Source of the DNA: PALSA-350 sp963794165
GTDB lineage: Bacteria > Acidobacteriota > Terriglobia > Terriglobales > Acidobacteriaceae
Reading direction: 5' to 3'
Length of the DNA stretch: 64,000 nt
NCBI GenBank assembly: GCA_963794165.1
Contig: CAWCCT010000007.1
Span: 310,001 to 374,000 of the forward strand
Shown: piece by piece, positions 47,707-55,147 of the stretch
How positions within the stretch are numbered: the first letter of the stretch is position 1
Layout: each line of letters opens with the position of its first letter
The notes under the pieces: model-generated
Seen by the model: only the letters and a program-made list of their open reading frames with translations
What the model was told of the DNA's origin: nothing
The model's database searches: none
Translations under genes and position numbers: made by a program

Positions 47707-48357
47707 ATGAACCTGTTTGACCCGAGCCCGAGGTCTGCCTTGGAGTTCCTGCCTCCGCGGCACGACCTCTCGAGCCTGAAAGAAGCGGCCACACGCTGCC
47801 AGGGATGCGATCTATATCAACATGCGACTCAGGTTGTTTTTGGCGAAGGCCGAGCCCATGCTCCGATTCTTTTGGTGGGCGAACAGCCTGGTGATCGCGA
47901 AGATCAACAAGGAAAGCCATTCGTTGGGCCCGCCGGCCAATTGCTGGATAAATGCCTGGAGTCCGCGGGCATAAACCGCGCTGAGGTTTATGTCACGAAT
48001 GCGGTGAAGCATTTCAAGTGGGAACCGCGGGGCAAAATCAGACTCCACAAGAAGCCAAATTCTCTGGAAATTTCAGCCTGTCGCCCATGGCTCGAGGCGG
48101 AGATCTCCGCCGTTGGCCCACAAATCGTCGTCTGCCTGGGTGCAACCGCAGCCCAGGCTTTATTGGGTACCCAGTTTCGCCTGACCAAGCACCGCGGAGA
48201 AGTATTTCCAACCAGGTACGGCCCGGTCACGGCAACCATTCATCCCTCCGCCATTCTTCGCATGCCTGAGCCTGACGCCAGAGAAGCGGAGATAGCGAGC
48301 CTGGTGGCTGATCTGAGATTTGCCGCAGGACACGCCACAGCACGGAGGGCTCCATGA
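47707..48357 (+). CDS. udgX: UdgX-type uracil-DNA glycosylase (Fe-S, covalent uracil-DNA binder)
   Basis: A 216-residue member of the family 4-like group. The UdgX signature GEQPGDREDQQGKPFVGPAG begins at residue 58 and the UdgX loop is present as RGKIRLHKKP with the reactive His at 114, aligned to KRRIH in characterised proteins. Four Cys (31, 34, 83 or nearby, 125) suit an Fe-S cluster, and the C-terminal IHPSAILR motif is normal. UdgX forms a covalent bond with abasic DNA after removing uracil. The first gene of a six-gene co-directional run; its stop overlaps the next start. Confidence 0.9.
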   Translation: MNLFDPSPRSALEFLPPRHDLSSLKEAATRCQGCDLYQHATQVVFGEGRAHAPILLVGEQPGDREDQQGKPFVGPAGQLLDKCLESAGINRAEVYVTNAVKHFKWEPRGKIRLHKKPNSLEISACRPWLEAEISAVGPQIVVCLGATAAQALLGTQFRLTKHRGEVFPTRYGPVTATIHPSAILRMPEPDAREAEIASLVADLRFAAGHATARRAP

Positions 48358-48797
48358 AAACGGCCACAGTTACAGTAAAAGTAGCGAAAGAACCGTTGAC
48401 CCGTTCTGATTGGTTCGCGTGGTTTGCTGGCCGATGCTCGCATTATCTGGGCTCTCGATGGTCCTTTGCCGCTGCCATCGGCGTCATCGTGGCTTGGGCT
48501 GTCACCGGACCCATCTTCCACTACTCGGATACCTGGCAGCTGGTTATTAATACCGGCACAACGATCGTCACATTTTTGATGGTCTTCCTGATCCAGAATA
48601 CGCAGAACCGTGACGCAAGAGCGATTCATCTGAAGCTGAACGAGCTGATCCATGCGGTAGACAAAGCAAAGAACAAAATGATCGATGTAGAGAATCTGTC
48701 CGAATTCGAGCTTGACGAGCTGGCCAGAACCTACGAAAAAATCCGCATCAGCGCCCAGGAGCGCCACAAGGCCACCCACGACACGTCGCCGCGTTAG
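48354..48797 (+). CDS. Low-affinity iron permease family membrane protein
   Basis: A 147-residue protein with two membrane helices (SRWSFAAAIGVIVAWAVTGP and the segment INTGTTIVTFLMVFLIQNTQ) and the conserved NRDARAIHLKLNELI helix that follows. This is the bacterial form of the fungal Fet4-like family; iron transport is not shown for bacterial members. It shares four bases with the udgX stop. Confidence 0.85.
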   Translation: MKTATVTVKVAKEPLTRSDWFAWFAGRCSHYLGSRWSFAAAIGVIVAWAVTGPIFHYSDTWQLVINTGTTIVTFLMVFLIQNTQNRDARAIHLKLNELIHAVDKAKNKMIDVENLSEFELDELARTYEKIRISAQERHKATHDTSPR

Positions 48798-48799
48798 CG

Positions 48800-49696
48800 A
48801 TGTCGCATGGCAAGATACACATCGGCATCTCCGGCTGGAGATATAAAGGCTGGCGCGGGGTCTTTTACCCTGACAACCTGCCGCAGAGGCGAGAGCTTGA
48901 ATTTGCCTCTCGAAGGTTCGACACCATCGAGCTGAATGGATCGTTCTACTCACTGCAAAGGCCGCAGAGCTTTTCTCAATGGCACGCAGAGACGCCAGAC
49001 GACTTCATTTTTTCCGTCAAGGGCTCCCGCTATATAACCCACATGCTTCGCCTGCGGAATGCCGAAGGGGCGCTGGCAAACTTCTTTGCCCAGGGTCTGC
49101 TGTGCTTTGGAGCGAAGCTTGGACCCATTCTGTGGCAGTTTCCGCCCAATTTCAGCTTCGAGCCCGAGCGGCTTGAGCACTTCCTTGCCTTGCTGCCCAG
49201 GACCCACAAACAGGCGGCGGAGCTAGCGCGAAAACACGATGAACGTCTGATCGACCGATCCTGGTTTAAGGTGAGCAAAGATGCAGCCGTGCGTCACGCG
49301 ATGGAAATTCGCCATGAAAGTTTTGTCAGTGAAAGGTTCATCCGGCTTCTGAGACGCTACGGGGTGGGTCTGGTGGTGGCGGATACGGTGGCGTGGCCGC
49401 TGTTGATGGACGTGACTTCCAGCTTCGTCTATTGCCGTCTTCATGGCAGCAAGGAGTTATACGCGAGTGGCTACGAAGCCGGGGACCTTGATGTATGGGC
49501 TCGGCGCGTGGTCGCATGGGCTGCCGGAGGCGAAGTCGATGACGGCCGGAAAGCAAGCAAACGCAATGCCAGCAAACGCCAGCGTCGCGACGTGTATGTC
49601 TATTTTGACAACGACATGAAGGTCCGCGCACCGTTTGATGCCGCCCAGCTTCGGGATCGCGTCACCAGGCTGCTTGCGCATCCAACTAGCCTATGA
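48800..49696 (+). CDS. DUF72 family protein (TIM-barrel fold)
   Basis: A 298-residue DUF72 protein. It begins IHIGISGWRYKGWRGVFYP and has FDTIELNGSFYSLQRPQSF, FSVKGSRYITHMLRLRN, LGPILWQFPPNF, and the C-terminal YVYFDNDMKVRAPFDA, all typical. The family has a TIM-like barrel; its biochemical role is unknown, though an association with DNA repair genes has been noticed. It starts three bases after the previous stop, and its own stop overlaps the next start. Confidence 0.9.
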   Translation: MSHGKIHIGISGWRYKGWRGVFYPDNLPQRRELEFASRRFDTIELNGSFYSLQRPQSFSQWHAETPDDFIFSVKGSRYITHMLRLRNAEGALANFFAQGLLCFGAKLGPILWQFPPNFSFEPERLEHFLALLPRTHKQAAELARKHDERLIDRSWFKVSKDAAVRHAMEIRHESFVSERFIRLLRRYGVGLVVADTVAWPLLMDVTSSFVYCRLHGSKELYASGYEAGDLDVWARRVVAWAAGGEVDDGRKASKRNASKRQRRDVYVYFDNDMKVRAPFDAAQLRDRVTRLLAHPTSL

Positions 49697-50781
49697 ATAT
49701 GGATCGACGTTCGGTAGGATTGTCCGCTGCGCTGATAGGTGCTGCCGGCTTGGCGTTCGCGCTTGTCCGCAAGCAGCGGGAATCAGATGCAGTTCGGGAA
49801 TTGAAGGGCAAGGTAGTCCTGATCACGGGCGGGTCGCGAGGTCTGGGCTTCGCCATCGCCATGGAGTTAGCTTCGTTGGGCGCACGGCTGGCGCTTACTT
49901 CCAGAAACTACAACGATCTTGAGGCCGCAAAAGCTGGCTTGGTAGCTACTGGCCAGATAGCGCCGGAAAATGTATGGGTGCAAGCTTCTGATGTAAGTGT
50001 GCCATCCCAGATCCAGGAGGTCGTCACGGCAGCAACTGCCCACTTCGGCCGCATTGATGCGGTGGTGAACAATGCGGGGATCATCATGGTAGGGCCGGTG
50101 GAGAGCCAAACCCTGGCCAGCTTTCAGGAAGCCATGAACATCAATTTCTTCGGAGCGCTGCATACTACGCTCGCGGTTTTGCCGCAGATGCTGGCGCGCG
50201 GTGAGGGAGCGATTGTCAACATCGCCTCCATCGGCGGAAAGGTAGCCTTTCCTCATCTACTGCCTTATGTCGCCAGCAAGTTCGCGCTGACCGGTTGGTC
50301 GCAAGGGCTTCGCGCGGAGCTCGTCGCGAAGCACATTCGCGTAACCACGGTGGCGCCGGGCATCATGCGTACCGGCTCCCACATTCAGGCGCGTTTTACT
50401 GGCCAGGCAGAAAAGGAGTATCGCTGGTTCGCCGCCGCGGCCAGCTTCCCCGGAACGGCGGTCAGTGCGCGCGCCGCCGCCCAAAAAGTGGTGAGGGCCC
50501 TTGCCACAGGGGCAGCGGAAGTTTCTATTGGCTTACAGGCCATCGCCGCAGCTCGGACTTCTAACCTCGCCCCCGAGTTGACGGCGGATCTGCTCGCGCT
50601 CGCCAATAGCTTCTTACCTGACCCTCCTGACATCGGTAGTCCTGATTTTTGGCAGGCGGATCGCTCGCAGGCGGGCAAAGCATTTCGCGGTTCCCTTCCG
50701 GCGATCATGGAGCGCTTTGGGGACGGCCCCATCCAGCAATACAACCAGGAGAACGCGTCTCCACCGGCGCGTAAACACTAG
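49693..50781 (+). CDS. Membrane-anchored short-chain dehydrogenase/reductase
   Basis: A 362-residue SDR. An N-terminal hydrophobic segment (SVGLSAALIGAAGLAFALV) precedes the Rossmann domain with the cofactor motif TGGSRGLG, NNAG, and the catalytic SxnYxxxK set (the Ser of NIASIGG and YVASKFAL). A C-terminal extension of about 100 residues follows. It overlaps the DUF72 gene (ATGA). The substrate is unknown. Confidence 0.87.
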   Translation: MNMDRRSVGLSAALIGAAGLAFALVRKQRESDAVRELKGKVVLITGGSRGLGFAIAMELASLGARLALTSRNYNDLEAAKAGLVATGQIAPENVWVQASDVSVPSQIQEVVTAATAHFGRIDAVVNNAGIIMVGPVESQTLASFQEAMNINFFGALHTTLAVLPQMLARGEGAIVNIASIGGKVAFPHLLPYVASKFALTGWSQGLRAELVAKHIRVTTVAPGIMRTGSHIQARFTGQAEKEYRWFAAAASFPGTAVSARAAAQKVVRALATGAAEVSIGLQAIAAARTSNLAPELTADLLALANSFLPDPPDIGSPDFWQADRSQAGKAFRGSLPAIMERFGDGPIQQYNQENASPPARKH

Positions 50782-50800
50782 GTGCGGATACAATCCCTCC

Positions 50801-51181
50801 ATGGAAAAGCCTGCGGAACAAGATCCGAGAGTGTACTTCGCCGCCGAGAGAACTTTTCTCGCGTGGATCCGCACCGGGCTCGGCTTGATGGGTGTAGGCT
50901 TTGCCGTCAGCCGCTTTGGACTGTTTCTTCGCGAACTAAGTGCAAGTACGTCTCATCTTCCGGCCCAAACCACTGGTCTGTCTCTCTGGTCCGGAGTGAT
51001 GTTAGTCGCCTTGGGCGTCGTCGTCACTCTCTCTGCGGTGCTGCGCCATTTTCAGTTGGTACGCGAGCTTCGTTCCGGCACATGGAGGGCTGGGCAAGTG
51101 TCCACCGATGCTGTGATTCTGGGACTGTTGCTCGCGGCGGGCGGGATCGCCATGGCTTTCTATCTCACTTTGGTTCGTTGA
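50801..51181 (+). CDS. DUF202 (YidH-like) membrane protein
   Basis: About 126 residues from the ATG at 50801. The family start is clear (DPRVYFAAERTFLAWIRTGLG split as RVYFAAERTF and LAWIRTGLGLMGVGFAV), followed by two further membrane helices and LRHFQLVRELRSG. It is an integral membrane protein of unknown role. The open frame runs further upstream inside the SDR gene, but homology begins here. Confidence 0.87.
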   Translation: MEKPAEQDPRVYFAAERTFLAWIRTGLGLMGVGFAVSRFGLFLRELSASTSHLPAQTTGLSLWSGVMLVALGVVVTLSAVLRHFQLVRELRSGTWRAGQVSTDAVILGLLLAAGGIAMAFYLTLVR

Positions 51182-51182
51182 C

Positions 51183-51566
51183 ATGACCGCAAATGATTTC
51201 CGGCGATTGGCGCTGCTTCTGGAAGGCGCGGAAGAAGGTTCGCACATGGGAGCGGCGGATTTTCGAGTAGGTGGCAGAATCTTCGCCACGCTCGCTTCAG
51301 TGAACCAGGGATATGGCAACCTGATGCTGTCTCCGGAGCAGCAAGCCATATTTGTGGAGGAGCAGCCGACTTTATTCTTACCGGTTGCCGGCGGGTGGGG
51401 CAGAAATGGAGCGACCCACATACGCTTGGCGGCTGCGAATGAAGACATGCTTGCCGGTGCACTGCACACAGCCTGGAAGCTACGCGTGGAGAAGAACGAA
51501 AAATCCGGGAAACGTAAGGAAACACCGACCACCGCGGGCAAGAAGAAGACACGCAAACCGAGATAG
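51183..51566 (+). CDS. MmcQ/YjbR family protein
   Basis: A 127-residue protein. It has FRRLALLLEGAEEGSHMGAADFRVGGRIFATL over two elements, then LMLSPEQQAIFVEE and the helix LAGALHTAWKLRVEK, typical of the YjbR-type CyaY-like fold. The last 20 residues are very basic (RKETPTTAGKKKTRKPR). It starts one base after the DUF202 stop and ends the six-gene run. Confidence 0.83.
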   Translation: MTANDFRRLALLLEGAEEGSHMGAADFRVGGRIFATLASVNQGYGNLMLSPEQQAIFVEEQPTLFLPVAGGWGRNGATHIRLAAANEDMLAGALHTAWKLRVEKNEKSGKRKETPTTAGKKKTRKPR

Positions 51567-51582
51567 GCGCCAACAAACCGAA

Positions 51583-51618
51583 GGGTGCCCCAGGTCTCGC
51601 TTTTGAGACCTGGGATCC
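51583..51618 (+). repeat. Family A palindrome copy
   Basis: A forward unit with the cccaggtctc / gagacctggg hairpin. Its flank gcaatcgatctcgaatgg matches the flank of the 27997 copy, so the repeat unit is longer than the hairpin. It lies between two convergent genes. Confidence 0.75.
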
Positions 51619-51687
51619 GCGCAATCGATCTCGAATGGAAACAACAGCCCGACCAGACCGCGCTCGATCTGTTGATGCCCTGAGTGC

Positions 51688-51897
51688 TCAAGATTTGGCT
51701 CTAGCTTGTTGCGCGCGTTTACCGCCCAGTGCGATCTGTTTCTTGCGCGCTGTTTCGCGCGATACTTCCTGGCCGCCGTTTCGACTGGCCGGCTTTTTGC
51801 GGCAGCTTCCCTCTTCATGTTCAGTTTTGCCGGGGACCGGCTCATAATCCGGCCAACAGCGCGATGACTTTGCGTAGGCGCTCTTCTTTGTGGGCAT
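51688..51897 (-). CDS. Small basic hypothetical protein
   Basis: A 69-residue protein with a good site (gaggaac) before the ATG. It reads MPTKKSAYAKSSRCWPDYEP, then VPGKTEHEEGSCRKKP and a basic tail. The motif PDYEPVPGK...GSCRKK looks like that of small conserved soil-bacterial proteins, but no function is known to me. The Cys and basic content suggest nucleic-acid binding; this is only inference. Confidence 0.55.
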   Translation of the reverse strand: MPTKKSAYAKSSRCWPDYEPVPGKTEHEEGSCRKKPASRNGGQEVSRETARKKQIALGGKRAQQARAKS

Positions 51898-52018
51898 CGG
51901 TGTTCCTCGTCTTAAGCATTGAGATGCGAGCACACTCGGTGCTTTCACCAGCATTGTCGCGTAGGTTTTTCCCCTGGTAAACAACGCGCAATGGGAACTT
52001 GACTCGATGCAAAAAAGT

Positions 52019-52885
52019 TTAGGTCAGCAGTGCGCGCGCCTGGTCTCGTGCGCGGCGCAGCGTTTCCACGATGTCACCGGTGGGGTAGAACTCCATGGCG
52101 AGTGTCCCTCTATAGTTCAACTCCGCGAGCTTGCGATAGATGTTGAGATAGTTTATTTCGCCCGTTCCCGGCTCGTGCCGGCCCGGAACGTCAGCGATGT
52201 GTATCAATCCAACCTGGTCCATGTTCTTCTCGAACTTCTCAATCAGGTTTCCGAACTCCCGTTGCTCATGGTAGACGTCATAGAGCACGCGGATGTTAGG
52301 GCTACCCACAGAGTTGGCGATCTCGAAGGCTTCGCTCACCCCGTTGAGGTAGATGGGCGGATTCTCAATGCGATCGATCGGTTCAATCACCGCGACTATA
52401 CCGGCAGTGCTCAGCACATCCGCGGCGCGCTTTAATGACTCGATGGAGGCAGCATGCTGACGGCCGGGAGTGGCTCCGTCGAGGCGCTTGCCGGAGAGCA
52501 GAATGATCCGATTGCATTGGAGGCGTTTGGCTGCCGGAATCAGATTCTTCAGGGCCGATAGGAACGTATCCCCGCCCGATGGATCTGCAAAGCCGGGGTC
52601 CACCCCGGAGGTTGTGTCGACCGAGATCTTCAACGCATCCATGCGAGCAAGGATGCGACGATAATCATCATCCGACCATTTCTTGAACTCTCCCGTCAAT
52701 TCCACATGGTGATAACCCGCCTGCGCGACGCGCTCCAGATTTTCGTCGAACGTACCCAGCTTTTTCAACGTCCACATCATGACGGAAAATTGGGCGCTGC
52801 TCTGTCCTGGGGCGTCCTGGGCTTTTAAGGAATGCGCCGCAAGCGACGCCGCGGTCATGCTTACAAAGGTTCTGCGAGTGAACAT
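52019..52885 (-). CDS. Tat-exported sugar phosphate isomerase/epimerase-like TIM barrel protein
   Basis: A 288-residue protein of the AP-endonuclease-2-like barrel family. A twin-arginine signal (FTRRTFVSMTAASLAAHSLKA) is followed by VAQAGYHHVELTG, VIEPIDRIENPPIYL with a metal-site Glu, VRVLYDVYHEQREFG-like strand with Asp and His, and the end AMEFYPTGDIVETL. Relatives are hydroxypyruvate isomerases and sugar epimerases. Export and lack of an operon leave the substrate open. Confidence 0.85.
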   Translation of the reverse strand: MFTRRTFVSMTAASLAAHSLKAQDAPGQSSAQFSVMMWTLKKLGTFDENLERVAQAGYHHVELTGEFKKWSDDDYRRILARMDALKISVDTTSGVDPGFADPSGGDTFLSALKNLIPAAKRLQCNRIILLSGKRLDGATPGRQHAASIESLKRAADVLSTAGIVAVIEPIDRIENPPIYLNGVSEAFEIANSVGSPNIRVLYDVYHEQREFGNLIEKFEKNMDQVGLIHIADVPGRHEPGTGEINYLNIYRKLAELNYRGTLAMEFYPTGDIVETLRRARDQARALLT

Positions 52886-52910
52886 GCGGTGGATGGTAGC
52901 AGAGAACCTT

Positions 52911-53921
52911 CTACTTCGGCAGCAGGGGAGTTTCTTGCCGCCACCATTCCGACCGTAATGGGATTCCTGGGATCACCTCGGTCGGCACCCCCGGCTCCGG
53001 CGCCCAGATCTTCAGGCCATCTGCACTAAACACGCGCTCGATGGGCTGCCGCCAGGCGTGTAGAGCAAGACTAAACAGTCCCCAGTGAATAGGCATCATC
53101 ATGCCGCTGGCGCCCATGGCGCGAAACGTTCTCACCGCTCCGTCCGGGCCCATATGAATATCCGCCCACAAGGGATGAAACGCGCCGATCTCCAGCATGG
53201 TCAGATCGAATGGCCCGTAGGTCTGTCCGATCTCCCTGAAACCTTCCCATTCGCCTGAGTCTGCCCCGTAATAGACCCGGTGCTTGGGGCCGGCGAGAAC
53301 AAATGAAGTCCACAGCGTCTCAAATCTGCTTGAGAAACTCCGCCCCGAGAAGTGGCGTGTGGGCAGCGCGGTCAACTCCAGTTGCCCCACCTGCAGGCTC
53401 TCTGTCCAATCCAACTCGCGCACATCCTTCACGCCCAACTTGTTCAGGATCTTTCCGACTCCGAGCGCTGTCACCCACTGTGCTTGAGCGCCTGCTTCGA
53501 TCTGCGCCAGGCGTCGCACGGTGCGAGCCCCAAGATGGTCGTAGTGGTCATGGGATAGGAGCACGACATCGATCCGCGGCAGGTCCTCCAGACGGAGAGG
53601 AGGGGCGAAGAATCGCTTCGGTCCGAACCACTCGACAGGAGCCGTCCGCTGTTCCCACACGGGATCCACTAATACCCGTACTCCGTCGATCTCCAACAAC
53701 GTGGTTGAGTGGCCCATCCAGGTCACGCGCAGCCCGCTCGCCGGTGGCTTCTCATACACTCGCGGGTCGGTCCGGAACGGTCCCAGGGCTTGCTTCGGCG
53801 TGCGCTCTTCCCTGTTCGTGAGAAACAGCCACATCACTTTGAAGAATGTCGACCATGCCCCAACCGAGGTTGGTACCGGATTCATATACTGCTTGCCATT
53901 CCGGCGCGCTTTCTCAATCAT
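52911..53921 (-). CDS. MBL-fold metal-dependent hydrolase (UlaG/NAPE-PLD-like)
   Basis: About 336 residues from the Met at 53921, a start that matches where homology begins (IEKARRNGKQYMNPVPTSVG). The metal motif HDHYDHLG is the classic HxHxDH; other ligands are in WMGHSTTLLEIDGVRVLVDPVW, ALPTRHFSGR, GADSGEW and the end MPIHWGLF. This layout matches the RomA/NAPE-PLD branch of the family. An ATG at 53987 is possible but less likely. It is divergent from the DUF1810 gene. Confidence 0.88.
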   Translation of the reverse strand: MIEKARRNGKQYMNPVPTSVGAWSTFFKVMWLFLTNREERTPKQALGPFRTDPRVYEKPPASGLRVTWMGHSTTLLEIDGVRVLVDPVWEQRTAPVEWFGPKRFFAPPLRLEDLPRIDVVLLSHDHYDHLGARTVRRLAQIEAGAQAQWVTALGVGKILNKLGVKDVRELDWTESLQVGQLELTALPTRHFSGRSFSSRFETLWTSFVLAGPKHRVYYGADSGEWEGFREIGQTYGPFDLTMLEIGAFHPLWADIHMGPDGAVRTFRAMGASGMMMPIHWGLFSLALHAWRQPIERVFSADGLKIWAPEPGVPTEVIPGIPLRSEWWRQETPLLPK

Positions 53922-53997
53922 GGCCACACTTATCAGATTCTTGGACTGTTCGATGGAGTGCAACCTTTCATTACCCTCAACGATCATAGTGCTCGGA

Positions 53998-54441
53998 ATG
54001 GAAATGGACGATCCTTACCATCTGCAGCGTTTTGTCGATGCGCAGGCCTCTTGTTTCGCACAGGTGCGGTCGGAGCTTGCGGCAGGACGAAAGCGGTCTC
54101 ACTGGATGTGGTTCGTGTTTCCGCAATTGAAGGGCCTGGGTGGAAGTCCTATGGCTCAGCGCTTTGCCATCTCCGGCCTCGAAGAGGCGAGGGCATACCT
54201 CCATCACTCCATCCTGGGCGACCGCCTGCGTGACTGTACGGCCTTGGTCAATGCTGTTGTTGGGCGTAGCATAAGCGACATTTTTGGATATCCGGACGAC
54301 CTGAAGTTCCGATCCTCCATTACTCTCTTCGCACGCGCCGCCGATCCGCCGGGCAATCAGCTTTTCACCGCGGCCCTAACGAAATATTTCGACGGAGTAC
54401 CGGATCAAGCGACCATCGATCCATTGTCCCTGAAGTCATAA
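53998..54441 (+). CDS. DUF1810 family protein
   Basis: About 147 residues. It has DPYHLQRFVDAQASCFAQV, the conserved RKRSHWMWFVFPQLKGLG, SPMAQRFAI, LGDRLRDCT and IFGYPDDLKFRSSITLF, the whole DUF1810 signature in order. The start at 53998 precedes the family's first conserved residues; the frame is open upstream across the divergent gene's 5' end. Function unknown. Confidence 0.9.
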   Translation: MEMDDPYHLQRFVDAQASCFAQVRSELAAGRKRSHWMWFVFPQLKGLGGSPMAQRFAISGLEEARAYLHHSILGDRLRDCTALVNAVVGRSISDIFGYPDDLKFRSSITLFARAADPPGNQLFTAALTKYFDGVPDQATIDPLSLKS

Positions 54442-54571
54442 TCTCCGACAGTCGGCGGCATAATGTCTCCGTCATGATTACGATTCCATTGATCTGACTG
54501 CCATTTGTCAAGCTGGTACGGGGCTGTCAGTTTTGGGTCGCGCATCCATGAAATTCAGGTAGCCTCGAGGT

Positions 54572-54733
54572 ATGGATCTTCAAAACCGGCCCGAACTCGA
54601 AGACTTGATCAGGTACGATACGGTGTGCAGTGACCACCGGCCTGCGGATGAATATGTTGAGCACGCCGTTTCGCTTCTCCATGCTCACCTAACGTGGTTT
54701 GCAGAAGACCGCGCGGAGAATGCCGAGCAATAG
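54572..54733 (+). CDS. Possible small hypothetical protein
   Basis: A 53-residue frame starting at ATG with gaggt immediately upstream (spacing too short for comfort). The product is acidic and helical (PELEDLIRYDTVCSDHRPAD, then HAVSLLHAHLTWFAEDRA). There is no recognisable family. It sits in a 700-base gap that otherwise contains a repeat element, so it is either a real small gene or chance. Confidence 0.3.
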   Translation: MDLQNRPELEDLIRYDTVCSDHRPADEYVEHAVSLLHAHLTWFAEDRAENAEQ

Positions 54734-54778
54734 GAAGGGTACGGCCTTTAGAGTCTGCGTGAGAACCCCACTTACGAA

Positions 54779-54963
54779 CTGGTTCCGTCACCAAGGCCGG
54801 GTGCCCCACATCTCGCTCGTTTTTCGCGAGATGTGGGATACCACCGATGCTGACCGCTAAGTGCATCAGTTGAATTGAGAGTTAGAGGGAAAGAGCTGTG
54901 GTATCCCACATCTCGCGAAAAACGAGCGAGATGTGGGGCACCCGGCCTTGGTGACGGAACCAG
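54779..54963. repeat. Full family B element, copy 2
   Basis: An inverted pair with ends ctggttccgtcacc / ggtgacggaaccag; the compensating c/g change in both ends keeps the pairing. The centre (ctgaccgctaagtgcatcag) is related to copy 1. The upstream flank gagtctgcgtgagaac is also shared. It lies upstream of the DNA methyltransferase gene. Confidence 0.8.
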
Positions 54964-55119
54964 GGCCCTCGTCTCATTCCTTTTTTCTTGTCCTTCCGAA
55001 CCGGCAGTTCTCACGGAAAACGGCTCCGGCTTCAGCCGCTGAGGGCAACAAAACTCCGTGGCCCATTCGTCGCTCGTTTTTGAGATATAGGGTACCGCTA
55101 CGCCTGACCGCCGGCCCCT

Positions 55120-55138
55120 TTAACCCGCCGCGGGTTAA
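55120..55138 (+). promoter_or_regulatory. Operator-like palindrome at the methyltransferase start
   Basis: The perfect inverted repeat ttaacccg-ccg-cgggttaa ends nine bases before the methyltransferase ATG and covers the ribosome-binding region. A protein bound there, or the mRNA hairpin, would block expression. No other copy was noticed in the window. Confidence 0.45.
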
Positions 55139-55147
55139 CGTTAAGCA

